Source: Streptomyces sp. BK239 (GTDB lineage Bacteria > Actinomycetota > Actinomycetes > Streptomycetales > Streptomycetaceae). From it: a DNA stretch of 64,000 nucleotides. Each line of letters starts with the position of its first letter. Position 1 is the first letter of the stretch. Below are positions 25,570-33,395 of this stretch, in pieces. Made by a program: the position numbers and the translations under genes. The stretch covers positions 95,161 through 159,160 of the forward strand of contig NZ_SHKS01000003.1 in NCBI RefSeq assembly GCF_004217285.1, given 5' to 3'. The notes below the pieces were generated by a model, which saw only the letters and a program-made list of their open reading frames with translations, was not told the origin of the DNA and ran no database searches.

Positions 25570-26087
25570 GGCTCCCCCTCCCCGTCCGCTCCCGGCTCCG
25601 AATCGGTCCCTGACCTCACCCCTGGCCCCGCCTCCTGCGGCCCCGCACCCCGTCCTGACTCCGCCTTCTCCCACTCCGCACTCGGTCCCGCCGCCACCGC
25701 CTGCGTCTCCGCGCCCGACCCCGTTCCCACGTCCTCGGCCGCCGCCACCGCCTCCTCTCTCACCTCGAACGGCAGCCCCCGTAGCACCGGCGGCTCCGCC
25801 GCGACCGTCACCCGGACCCGGTCGCCCTCCCGGCTGACCGTCACCCGCGCCCCTCTCGGTGCGATCTCGCGGGCCATCGCGACGACCGCGCCCTCGGGAT
25901 CCTGCCGGGCTGCCGCCCGGGCGCCGGCCCTGGCCGCGTCCACGCACTGGATCTGAGCCGCCAAGACGAGCAGCCCCCACACCAGCGCCATCGCGAACGC
26001 CACCAGAACCGGCAGCACCACCGCGGACTCCGCCGTCACGAACCCCCGGTCCGTACCGCGCGACCGCCCGCACTCACGTCTGCGCAC
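25566..26087 (-). CDS. TadE-family minor pilin
   Basis: A 173-residue pseudopilin. RGFVTAESAVVLPVLVAF fits the prepilin-peptidase site G|xxxxE (G, then FVTAE), followed by one hydrophobic helix and QIQCVDAARAGARAAAR, typical of TadE. The second half is Gly/Glu/Pro low complexity (after about residue 120). GTG 26087 overlaps the upstream DUF4244 gene by 14 bases; a later GTG within RGFVTAES is possible. It should be a minor component or initiator of the Flp/Tad fibre. The M. tuberculosis positional equivalent is Rv3655c. Confidence 0.82.
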   Translation of the reverse strand: MRRRECGRSRGTDRGFVTAESAVVLPVLVAFAMALVWGLLVLAAQIQCVDAARAGARAAARQDPEGAVVAMAREIAPRGARVTVSREGDRVRVTVAAEPPVLRGLPFEVREEAVAAAEDVGTGSGAETQAVAAGPSAEWEKAESGRGAGPQEAGPGVRSGTDSEPGADGEGEP

Positions 26088-26283
26088 TGAGCGCCCGCTT
26101 CACGATCGCCTGCAACTCCTCGGTGACGGTCCCGCTCGTGATCACCTGGTAGAGGATCACCGCGAACGCCACCGCCGCGACGATGCCCATCGCGTATTCG
26201 GACGTCACCATCCCTTCGTCCCGCCGCACCGCACGCGTCCTGCGCACCAGGGCACGAAACCGCGCCCGTACCGCCTTGCTCAT
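26074..26283 (-). CDS. DUF4244 protein, candidate major Flp pilin
   Basis: A 69-residue protein (ATG 26283, GGGGGTTGAG upstream). After a basic leader (RFRALVRRTRAVRRDEG) comes G|MVTSEYAMGIVAAVAFAV: glycine followed by Glu at +5 and a hydrophobic helix, which is the class III prepilin pattern. With its small size and location between TadC and TadE, it is the best candidate for the major pilin. The family (Rv3656c) is generally labelled only as DUF4244. A longer frame to 26496 exists but lacks a start signal. The gap 26284-26485 upstream shows no gene. Confidence 0.82.
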   Translation of the reverse strand: MSKAVRARFRALVRRTRAVRRDEGMVTSEYAMGIVAAVAFAVILYQVITSGTVTEELQAIVKRALSAQT

Positions 26284-26485
26284 CTCAACCCCCGTGAGGC
26301 TCGTTCCTGTTGTCCGCTTGCTGTGGCGTGCTGTTGTCGAACTGTCGTCGAGTCGTGTCGCGTGGCTCTGCTCGCCGCCCTGTGCGGGGTCCGCGACCGC
26401 CGCACCGGCGCGCTCGACGCCCTCGCCGAGGCCGGCCTCGGCCCCCGTGCAGTCGTGCCGTTGACCGTAGTCCGTCACCCGCTTG

Positions 26486-27283
26486 TCATGGCCCACCTCC
26501 TCCCAGTGCCTCGCCCGCCAGACCGATCACGACGGGCGCGATGCCCACGGCGATGAAGGCGGGCAGGAAGCACAGCCCCACCGGCGCCGTGACCATGACG
26601 GCCGCCCGCCGGGCCCGTGCGGTGCCGGCACGAGCCCAGTCGGCGCGGGCGTCGGCGGCGATGCGGGCGACCGGCACTGCCGCCGGGAGGCCCGACTCGT
26701 CAGCCCGCTCCAACAGCCGGGCCAGGGCGACCGCGCCCGGAGCGGACGCCAACCTCCGCCAGGCCACGTCGGGTTCGCCGCCGAGTCTCACCTCTGCCGC
26801 GCCACGTGCCAGCCCTTCCCCCACCGGGCCGCCCAGCGCCTCCCCCACCGCCTGAGCCGCGATCACAGGCCCCGCGCCGGCGGCGATGCAGGCGGCCAAC
26901 AGATCCGCGGCAAGGGGAAGTTGCCTGGCGGCGACCCGCGCCTCCGCCTCACTCACGGAACCGGTCGCCTGCTGCCGACGCCGCCAACGCCACAGTCCGA
27001 CCGCGCCGATCAGCCCGAGGAGCAGCCCACCGACGCCTCCGACCACCACCCACCCGGCGCACACCACCGCGGCCAAGGGGAGTCGGCGCCGCACGGCTTC
27101 CCCCACGCCACGGCGTGAGGGCGTCCGCGCCGCCGGCAGGGCGAGCAGGACGGCCAGCCTCTGCCGCGCCCTCCGCTCCCGCCGCACGGTGTCGAGCCAT
27201 CGCGCCAGCCACGCCAGCACGAGCGCGAGACACGAGGCGACCCCCACCGCCATCCCCAGCCTGTGGACAACTTCCTCACCCAT
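26486..27283 (-). CDS. tadC: TadC-like type II secretion system F domain protein
   Basis: A 265-residue inner-membrane protein with helices at the N-terminus (LGMAVGVASCLALVLAWLA), middle (AAVVCAGWVVVGGVGGLLL) and C-terminus (PVGLCFLPAFIAVGIAPVV), and the GspF-type helical core (LPLAADLLAACIAAGAGP, SGLPAAVPVARIAAD). It should pair with the TadB-like protein as the platform on which the ATPase drives pilin assembly. It is shorter than classical TadC. It lies 183 bases after the TadB-like gene, the largest gap inside the operon apart from the one before DUF4244. Confidence 0.85.
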   Translation of the reverse strand: MGEEVVHRLGMAVGVASCLALVLAWLARWLDTVRRERRARQRLAVLLALPAARTPSRRGVGEAVRRRLPLAAVVCAGWVVVGGVGGLLLGLIGAVGLWRWRRRQQATGSVSEAEARVAARQLPLAADLLAACIAAGAGPVIAAQAVGEALGGPVGEGLARGAAEVRLGGEPDVAWRRLASAPGAVALARLLERADESGLPAAVPVARIAADARADWARAGTARARRAAVMVTAPVGLCFLPAFIAVGIAPVVIGLAGEALGGGGP

Positions 27284-27466
27284 CGCCGTTCCTTCCTCCT
27301 CCCGTCAACCCCGTCCGGCTCACGCCAACGCCCGCCGCAACTGCCGCTCCTGTACTCACACCACCTCCGCGTCCGGCCCTCATCCCCCACCTCCCGCTCC
27401 CTGGCGAGAGCGGCCCCCGGCCCCGCCTCGCACCCTCCTCCGAGCCCGGCATCCACCCCTCGCGCT

Positions 27467-28336
27467 TCACACCTCCTCCGCGCCCCGCACGATCCGCATC
27501 GCCCACCACATCCCCACCCCCTCCAGCACCCCGCCGACGAGCAGGCACCCCAGCCCCGCCCCCGTGTGCAGCAGGACGCGCAACGGGTCGGCGCCCAGCG
27601 CGGTGCCCAGCAGGAGGCCCAGTACCGGCAGGCCGGCCAGCATCACCGCCGTCGAGCGGGCACCCGCCAACTGGGCTCGGAGGTCCGCCCGCTGGTCCCG
27701 CTCCGCCCGCAGCGCCGCTTCGAGCCGGTCCAGTCCGGAGGCGAGGCCCGCTCCCTGGTCCACGGCCACCCGCCAGCACGCCGCGAGCCCCAGCAAGCCG
27801 TCGGCACCCGGTTGCCGCGCCGCGACGGAGAGCGCGTCGGGCACGTCGCCGCCGAAGCGTGCCGCCGCCACCACCGCCGCCTGTGCCTCGCCCAGCCCGC
27901 CCGAGTCGCGGGCGGCCCGCTGCAACGCCTCGCCCGGCTGTCGTCCCGAGCGCACCTCCCCCGCGAGCGCCGCGCACAACGCGATCACAGCGTCCGCCCG
28001 CCCCTCCCCCGCCCGCCGCGCCTCGCGCGCCCGGCACAGCCGGCGCAGGAGGGGCACTCCCGCCGCCCCCGCGACGACCGGAAGGACCGAGCCGCCCAGC
28101 ACGGCCACCACCACGGCGACGACCAACGCCCACCACTGCGGCCGCCACCGGCCGCGCACCCGGCGCAGCCCACCGGCCAGTTCACGCCAGGAGTTCGGCT
28201 CGCCGCCGACCACCCCGCCGCCGGCCAGCATCGACTGCGCCCTCCTGGCTGCCGGATACGGGCCTCCCCACAGGCAGATCGCCGCTCCCACACAAGCCAA
28301 AGCCGCGGCCACCGGCGTCTCACGCACCACGCTCAC
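27467..28336 (-). CDS. tadB: TadB-like type II secretion system F domain protein
   Basis: A 289-residue inner-membrane platform protein. The GTG at 28336 overlaps the end of the ATPase gene by 17 bases and has AGGGGGA upstream. Helices lie at PVAAALACVGAAICLWGG, WWALVVAVVVAVLGGSVL and GLPVLGLLLGTALGA, with the T2SSF helical core (ADAVIALCAALAGEVRSG, AACWRVAVDQGAGLASGL). It works with TadA and TadC in pilus extrusion. The M. tuberculosis equivalent by order is Rv3658c. Confidence 0.85.
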   Translation of the reverse strand: MSVVRETPVAAALACVGAAICLWGGPYPAARRAQSMLAGGGVVGGEPNSWRELAGGLRRVRGRWRPQWWALVVAVVVAVLGGSVLPVVAGAAGVPLLRRLCRAREARRAGEGRADAVIALCAALAGEVRSGRQPGEALQRAARDSGGLGEAQAAVVAAARFGGDVPDALSVAARQPGADGLLGLAACWRVAVDQGAGLASGLDRLEAALRAERDQRADLRAQLAGARSTAVMLAGLPVLGLLLGTALGADPLRVLLHTGAGLGCLLVGGVLEGVGMWWAMRIVRGAEEV

Positions 28337-29546
28337 CGACCCGTCCCCCTGCCTCGCCCGGCCTTTCCCATTCGCCCCGCAACAGCTCCCGCAGCCGCTC
28401 CCAGCCCCCTTCGTATGCGAAGGCCTCCGCCCGCCAGCGCAGCGCCGGCACGGTCCGCACCAGCCCCGAGGAGTCCCGTTCCAGCACGTGCACCTCGGCG
28501 ATCCGCCGCCGTCCGGCCGGATCGCGCACGAGATGCAGGACCACGGACAGCGCGGCCGCCACCTGGCTGTGCAGCGCGGCCCGGTCGAGCCCGGCCGCCG
28601 TGCCGAGCGCTTCCAGCCGGGCCGGCACATCCGCGGCGGCGTTGGCGTGAACCGTCCCGCAGCCGCCCTCGTGCCCCGTGTTGAGGGCGGCCAGCAGATC
28701 CACGACCTCCCGTCCCCGGACCTCGCCCACCACCAGCCGGTCGGGCCGCATCCGCAGGGCCTGTCGGACCAGGTCCTCGAGCGTGACGAGCCCGGCTCCC
28801 TCCTGGTTGGCGGGCCTGGTCTCGAGCCGGACGACGTGCGGGTGATCCGGTCGCAGCTCCGCCGAGTCCTCCGCGAGCACGATCCGCTCTCTGGGGCCGA
28901 CCAGCCCCAGCAGGGCGCTGAGCAGGGTCGTCTTGCCGCTGCCGGTGCCCCCGCTGATGAGGAAGGACAGCCGTGCCCGCAGCATGGCCCGCAGCACCTC
29001 GTCCCCGCCCGGCGGCACCGTGCCGGCGGCCACCAGCTCGTCGAGCGTGAACGCCCGGGGCCGCACCACCCGCAGTGAGAGGCAGGTGCAGGCGACGGCG
29101 ACCGGGGGCAGCACCGCGTGCAGCCGGGTCCCGTCGGGCAGCCGTGCGTCGACCCACGGCCGGGCGTCGTCCAGGCGCCGTCCGGCCACCGCTGCCAGCC
29201 GCTGCGCGAGGCGCCGTACGGCCGCCGCGTCCGGGAAGGAGACGTCGCTGAGCTCCAGGCCGCCGCCGCGGTCCACCCAGACCCGGTCCGGGGCCGACAC
29301 CAGGACGTCCGTCACCGACGGATCAGTCAGCAGAGGCTCCAGCGGTCCACTGCCCACCAGCTCGGACCGCAGCCGCTCGGCCGTGCCGAGGATCTCGGCG
29401 TCTCCGAGGACCCGCCCCTGTTCCCGCAGGGCCTGCGCGACGCGCGCGGGCGTCGGTTCGGCGCCGCTCTCCGCGAGCCACTGCCGTACGCCGTCGAGCA
29501 GCGTTCCGGTGCCCTTCGGCCGTTCGAGTCCGGGAGCCGTGCTCAT
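28320..29546 (-). CDS. tadA: TadA/CpaF-type secretion ATPase
   Basis: A 408-residue hexameric ATPase of the VirB11/PilB superfamily. An N-terminal domain has [20 protein letters not shown]. The Walker A is GGTGSGKTT (about 199), the Asp box region is [11 protein letters not shown], Walker B is [13 protein letters not shown], and the His box is [12 protein letters not shown]. All essential parts are present. It powers pilin polymerisation on the cytosolic face. ATG 29546 overlaps the tadZ stop by ATGA, and its own end overlaps tadB, so tadZ-tadA-tadB should be translated together. Confidence 0.93.
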   Translation of the reverse strand: MSTAPGLERPKGTGTLLDGVRQWLAESGAEPTPARVAQALREQGRVLGDAEILGTAERLRSELVGSGPLEPLLTDPSVTDVLVSAPDRVWVDRGGGLELSDVSFPDAAAVRRLAQRLAAVAGRRLDDARPWVDARLPDGTRLHAVLPPVAVACTCLSLRVVRPRAFTLDELVAAGTVPPGGDEVLRAMLRARLSFLISGGTGSGKTTLLSALLGLVGPRERIVLAEDSAELRPDHPHVVRLETRPANQEGAGLVTLEDLVRQALRMRPDRLVVGEVRGREVVDLLAALNTGHEGGCGTVHANAAADVPARLEALGTAAGLDRAALHSQVAAALSVVLHLVRDPAGRRRIAEVHVLERDSSGLVRTVPALRWRAEAFAYEGGWERLRELLRGEWERPGEAGGRVGERGA

Positions 29547-30646
29547 ACGCCACCCGCTTCGGCCAGCGCCCGCTCCCAGAACTCCTTGCAGAAGCGGGCG
29601 AGGGGCCCTCGCGCGGCCGCTCCGGGCGGTGCTTTCCCGCCGTCCGGGCGCAACAGAGTCGACTCGACGGGCACCTCGCCGGCCAGCGGCAGGTTCAGCA
29701 GCCGGGCCACCTCGCGGTCGTCGAGTCCGGGGGCGTAGGGGCCGCGCACCGCCACCCTCAGGTCGCGCAGGACCATGCCGACGGCGGAGGCCACCCGGCC
29801 GGCCGCCGCGACGGCTCGCAGTTCCGCGGGGACCACGAGGAGCCCGACGTCCAGTTGGGCGAGGACCTCCGCGACGCCGTCGTCCACACGGCGCGGCAGG
29901 TCGACCACGACCGTGCCGCCCCGGCGGCGGGCCGCCGCGAGTACCGCGCGCACGGCCTGGGGCGGGATGGCGACGCAGTCGCCGCGATCCCAGCTGAGCA
30001 CCCGCAGGTGGTGCAGCCTGGGGAGCGACTCCTCCAGAGCCCCGCCGCCGACGCGCCCGCGTGAGGCGGCGAACGCCGGCCAGCGCAGGCCCTCGGCGGT
30101 CTCGCCGCCGAGGAGTACGTCGATTCCGCCGCCCAGCGGATCGGCGTCCACGAGGAGGGTGCGCACTCCCTCACGCGCGGAGGTCACGGCGAGAGCGCAG
30201 GCGAGCGTGGACGCTCCGGCCCCGCCGCGGCCGCCGACGACACCGACGGTGAGGGCGGGTCGGCCGACGCCCTCGGCGACGTCGGCGATCCGGTCGACCA
30301 GCCACTGCTCACCGTCGGGCAGCACCAGGACGTGGTCGGCGCCGATCTCGACGGCCCTGCGCCACACCCCGGAGTCGTCCTGATCGCGGCCGACGAGGAC
30401 CACCCCGCGCCGGCGGGCGGCACCGCTCACCCGCCGCGCGGCGTCGTCGCCGACGAGGACGAGCGGCGCGGACTCCCAGCCACCCCGTTGCCTGGGCACC
30501 GACGGGTGCACCTCGGGTGTGGCGCCGGCAGCGGCGCAGAGCCGCAGCAGGTCGTCCAGGAGCACCGCGTCCTCGGTGACGATGAGCGGCCTGCCCTGCC
30601 GTCCTCCGGCGGTCGGCGTCGATTCGTGCGTGACGGCTCCGGTCAT
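29543..30646 (-). CDS. CpaE/TadZ-like MinD-family protein (septum-site-determining-like)
   Basis: A 367-residue protein. Residues about 20-130 form a receiver-like domain (PLIVTEDAVLLDDLLRLC); residues about 135-340 are a MinD/ParA fold. The deviant Walker A reads GGRGGAGAST (about 140): the signature lysine is Arg and the P-loop lysine is Ala, as often in CpaE/TadZ. ATP hydrolysis is doubtful while polar localisation of the pilus machine is the known family role. It is often labelled septum-site-determining, after Rv3660c. ATG 30646 follows GAAGGGGGA. It is first of the seven-gene Tad operon. Confidence 0.85.
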   Translation of the reverse strand: MTGAVTHESTPTAGGRQGRPLIVTEDAVLLDDLLRLCAAAGATPEVHPSVPRQRGGWESAPLVLVGDDAARRVSGAARRRGVVLVGRDQDDSGVWRRAVEIGADHVLVLPDGEQWLVDRIADVAEGVGRPALTVGVVGGRGGAGASTLACALAVTSAREGVRTLLVDADPLGGGIDVLLGGETAEGLRWPAFAASRGRVGGGALEESLPRLHHLRVLSWDRGDCVAIPPQAVRAVLAAARRRGGTVVVDLPRRVDDGVAEVLAQLDVGLLVVPAELRAVAAAGRVASAVGMVLRDLRVAVRGPYAPGLDDREVARLLNLPLAGEVPVESTLLRPDGGKAPPGAAARGPLARFCKEFWERALAEAGGV

Positions 30647-31225
30647 ACCGCGTCCCCCTTCACTGCGGGGCGCGCAGTCCCAGCGGCCCCTCGATTCCCC
30701 TGTGTTGGCGGAGAACCGGCATCCGGTCCCCCTATGAACGGCCGACGGAAACCGGCCTGTGCGTGCGGCAAACGGAACCGGTCGTGAACTCGGCCCGAGC
30801 GAACGCATGGGAATCACGGTGCAGCGAAGCGGGAAATCGTGTGGATCTTGGTGGAAAACTGTGGACGTGCGAGGCGTTGTGAATATCGCCGTCACTCATA
30901 CCGGTGGCCAGTGCGTCAGTGCCTGTACGACTTCCACAGAGGAGTCCCATACTTACGCAGGGTGACGAAAGTCGCGCATGCGAAACGGGCGGCCGTAGCC
31001 GCCCCGGTACGGCACGTCGGCCGCGAGAAGAACGAGAAAACCCACCCGGACATGCGACGACCCCCGCCGGGGGGGAGAGCGGGGGTCGTCTCCACGGCCG
31101 ACTCGGGGGGGGGAGGAGCCGGACCGGGTTAGCACGGTCGCGAACGATCCGTGACTTCCATGGTGTACCCGAGAGCCTTCTCAGGCAAACCCACACGCCC
31201 ACCTTACGCCGAATGGGCTGCCCCT
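30647..31225. other. Divergent region between Tad operon and HAD gene
   Basis: No convincing gene. A plus-strand frame (about 30839-31132) reads basic and low-complexity at its end and has no good ribosome binding site. The part 30780-30950 is AT-rich for this genome and should hold both promoters. The hairpin at 31056 is listed separately. Confidence 0.45.
31056..31090. terminator. Strong hairpin in divergent tad/HAD region
   Basis: GACGACCCCCGC pairs perfectly with GCGGGGGTCGTC across an 11-base G-rich loop. It lies between two divergent genes, so it ends neither. It may terminate an unrecognised short plus-strand transcript or attenuate the HAD mRNA. Confidence 0.55.
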
Positions 31226-32059
31226 ATGCTCTGGGGTGTGGAAAACCACTCCTTGCCCCGCACAGCGGCCTTCTTTGACCTGGACAAGACGGTCATTGCG
31301 AAGTCGAGCACGCTCACCTTCAGCAAGTCCTTCTACCAAGGCGGACTGATCAACCGCAGGGCGGCCTTGCGTACCGCATACGCCCAGTTCGTCTTCCTCG
31401 TGGGCGGTATGGACCACGACCAGATGGAACGGACGCGCGAGTACCTGTCGGCGCTCGTGCGCGGTTGGAACGTCCAGCAGGTGAAGGAGATCGTGGCCGA
31501 GACCCTCCACGATCTGATCGACCCGCTCATCTACGACGAGGCGGCTTCCCTCATCGAGGAGCACCACACCTCCGGCCACGACGTCGTGATCGTGTCCACG
31601 TCGGGCGCCGAGGTGGTCGAGCCGATCGGCGAGCTGCTCGGCGCCGACCGCGTGGTGGCCACCCGCATGGTCGTGGGCGAGGACGGCTGCTTCACCGGTG
31701 AGGTGGAGTACTACGCCTACGGCCCGACCAAGGCGGAGGCGGTCAAGGAACTGGCCGAGTCCGAGGGCTACGACCTGTCCCGCTGCCACGCCTACAGCGA
31801 CTCGGCGACCGATCTGCCGATGCTGGAGGCGGTGGGCCACCCGCACGCCGTGAACCCGGACCGGGCCCTGCGCCGCGAGGCCGTCGCACGCGGGTGGCCG
31901 ATCCTCGACTTCCACCGTCCGGTGCGGCTCAAGCAGCGCATTCCCTCGCTCTCGGTCCCGCCGCGCCCGGTACTGGTCGCCGCGGCGGCCATAGGGGCGG
32001 CGGCCGCCACCGCCGGCCTCGTCTGGTACGCCAGCCGGCGCCGGGCGGCCACCGTCTGA
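31226..32059 (+). CDS. HAD subfamily IB phosphatase with C-terminal membrane helix
   Basis: A 277-residue SerB-like HAD hydrolase. Motif I is FFDLDKTV (Asp18, Asp20), motif II VIVSTSGAEV, and motif III/IV the lysine near GPTKAEAV with SDSATDLPML. The C-terminus has one hydrophobic helix (PVLVAAAAIGAAAATAGLVW) before RRRAATV, so the enzyme is membrane-tethered. Streptomyces members have been annotated as morphological-differentiation-associated; the M. tuberculosis equivalent is Rv3661. The start is uncertain: ATG 31226, GTG 31238 (just before ENHSLPRTAAFF) and earlier codons at 31151 and 31160 are all in frame, none with a good ribosome binding site. The substrate is unknown. Confidence 0.82.
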   Translation: MLWGVENHSLPRTAAFFDLDKTVIAKSSTLTFSKSFYQGGLINRRAALRTAYAQFVFLVGGMDHDQMERTREYLSALVRGWNVQQVKEIVAETLHDLIDPLIYDEAASLIEEHHTSGHDVVIVSTSGAEVVEPIGELLGADRVVATRMVVGEDGCFTGEVEYYAYGPTKAEAVKELAESEGYDLSRCHAYSDSATDLPMLEAVGHPHAVNPDRALRREAVARGWPILDFHRPVRLKQRIPSLSVPPRPVLVAAAAIGAAAATAGLVWYASRRRAATV

Positions 32060-32253
32060 GGCATTCACACACTCGAGGACGCCGACCGGAACGAGCCGTC
32101 GGCGGACTCCGTGAAGCGCCCGTTTGCCGCCTGTTTGAGAGTAAAAGTAAAGAACTGCAGCTGGGGGTTCCGCTTACCGGGGTCCTGGAGTACAAAGGAC
32201 TCAACGGCCCGCGAGACCAAGGACATCCGAAAGGATCACCTTAATAACGCATT
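32060..32253 (+). promoter_or_regulatory. Leader/promoter region of the putative 6S-like RNA
   Basis: The region is AT-rich in two spots: GAGAGTAAAAGTAAAGAA (32138-32155) and TTAATAACG (32241-32249). TAATAA at 32242-32247 is a good -10 candidate for a start near 32254. TTGCCG (32124) with TAAAGA (32148) is a second possible promoter, giving a longer RNA. No coding frame is credible. Confidence 0.4.
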
Positions 32254-32440
32254 TGGCCCCACGGACCGGAAGCATGAGCACTGGGCACCCACGCGACGTC
32301 GACCCGTCGATTACGGGCCAGCCGCACCAGGTGACGGGCAAAGTTCCCGACCTGATGGGCGACATATCGAGGACGCCTGGTAACCCGGTGAGCATGCCAG
32401 CGGCGGTACGAATCCTCGTACCGCCGCAACCCTTTTCAGG
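32254..32440 (+). ncRNA. ssrS: Putative 6S-like small RNA
   Basis: An intergenic plus-strand unit of about 185 nucleotides lies between a TAATAA -10 candidate and a strong intrinsic terminator with CCTTTT. The 5' part (GCATGAGCACTGGGCACC, about 32270-32289) can pair imperfectly with the 3' part (GGTAACCCGGTGAGCATGCC, about 32380-32399). Further inward pairing (CGACGTCGA with TCGAGGACG) gives a long, bulged rod-like hairpin, the hallmark of 6S RNA, which binds sigma-70-type holoenzyme. From memory, a 6S-like RNA is reported from this same gap (next to the HAD orthologue) in S. coelicolor. Exact ends are estimates; a longer RNA from about 32160 is possible. Confidence 0.55.
32400..32427 (+). 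terminator. Intrinsic terminator of the small RNA
   Basis: GCGGCGGTACGA pairs perfectly with TCGTACCGCCGC around the loop ATCC, followed by AACCCTTTT. It is the most classical terminator of the window. Confidence 0.9.
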
Positions 32441-32456
32441 CCCCTCGCACGGGGCC
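32439..32456. terminator. Short hairpin before Fic-fold gene end
   Basis: GGCCCC-TCGCAC-GGGGCC followed by CCTTT on the plus strand, 14 bases beyond the stop of the minus-strand gene. It may serve either direction. Confidence 0.55.
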
Positions 32457-32469
32457 CCTTTCCATTCCG

Positions 32470-33294
32470 CTACGCCGCCCCGCGCTGGAGCGCCTCGCAC
32501 ACCGCGGTCGACTCCCGGGCGCCGAGTTCGATCGCGCGCCCGCAGTGGGTGATCCAGGCCGCCATGCCTTCCGGGGTCCCCGAGACGTACCCCTCGAGGG
32601 CCGCCAGGTACGCCGCCCGACCGAGCTCAGCGTGCCCCACCTCGGCGGGGCAGACCGACTTGGGGTCGAGGCCGCTGCCGATGAGGACGACGCGTTCCGC
32701 CGCGCGCGCGACGAGACCGTTGCGGGAGACGAAGGGGCGCAGCGCCAGCAGCTCGCCGTGGACCACGGCGGCCGTCACCAGAGCGGGCGCGGAGCTCCCG
32801 GCCACGATCAACTGCGCCAGCCCGTCCAGGCGTCCGGCGACCTCGTCCGCGGTCGGCAGCTCCAGCTCGATCAACGGCTCGTCGACGGACTCGCCCGCCT
32901 GCCGCGGCCGGCCGACCTCGTCCCCCTGGTCCGCCGCGGCCACCAAGTGCAGCCGCGCGAGCACGCGCAGGGGTGACTGCCGCCAGATGGACAGCAGCTG
33001 CCCGGCCTCGGCGGTCAGCCGCAGAGCCGCTCCCACGGCGAGCGCCTGGTCGTCGGCGCCGAAGTCGCTGCGCCTGCGGACCTCCTCCAGGGCCCAGTCC
33101 GCGCCGGACAACGCCGCCGAGCCCCGGGCTCCGCGCAGAGCGGCCTCGGAGGTGACCGCGGTGCTGCGGCGGCGCATGACACGGTGCCCGTAGACCCGGT
33201 CCACGGCCTTGCGCACGGATTCCACGGACTCCGCCACCCCGGGGAGCGAACCCAGGGCCGCGAGCGGATCGGCGGTCGCGCCTGTCGTACTCAT
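32470..33294 (-). CDS. Fic-fold protein with degenerate active-site motif (Rv3662c-like)
   Basis: A 274-residue soluble helical protein. Near residue 186 it has RPFVSRNGLVAR, which aligns position by position with the Fic motif HPFxxGNGRxxR: Pro, Phe, Asn, Gly and the last Arg are kept, but the catalytic His is Arg, the first Gly is Arg and the first Arg is Leu. The preceding helix (AAVVHGELLAL) also fits. It should therefore keep the Fic fold but not AMPylate. ATG 33294 follows TAGGG at ten bases. The name oxidoreductase sometimes given to such proteins has no support here. Its place beside the HAD gene is conserved in mycobacteria. Role unknown. Confidence 0.65.
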   Translation of the reverse strand: MSTTGATADPLAALGSLPGVAESVESVRKAVDRVYGHRVMRRRSTAVTSEAALRGARGSAALSGADWALEEVRRRSDFGADDQALAVGAALRLTAEAGQLLSIWRQSPLRVLARLHLVAAADQGDEVGRPRQAGESVDEPLIELELPTADEVAGRLDGLAQLIVAGSSAPALVTAAVVHGELLALRPFVSRNGLVARAAERVVLIGSGLDPKSVCPAEVGHAELGRAAYLAALEGYVSGTPEGMAAWITHCGRAIELGARESTAVCEALQRGAA

Positions 33295-33395
33295 GGGTAC
33301 GACCCTACGCAACCGTCCTGCGCATCCCACGATGGAGTGGTCTTCTTCACGCCTCCCTGCCACGTACAGCCACCGCGACACTACTCTTGGTGAAC

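Noticed and set aside
30839..31132. Possible small plus-strand gene before the HAD gene
   Set aside because: Third positions are not GC-biased, there is no ribosome binding site, and the frame runs through the hairpin at 31056.
32111..32383. Two short plus-strand frames and a 62-codon basic minus frame in the small-RNA gap
   Set aside because: Codon use is unlike neighbours, and the frames cross the terminator and the rod-like RNA structure.
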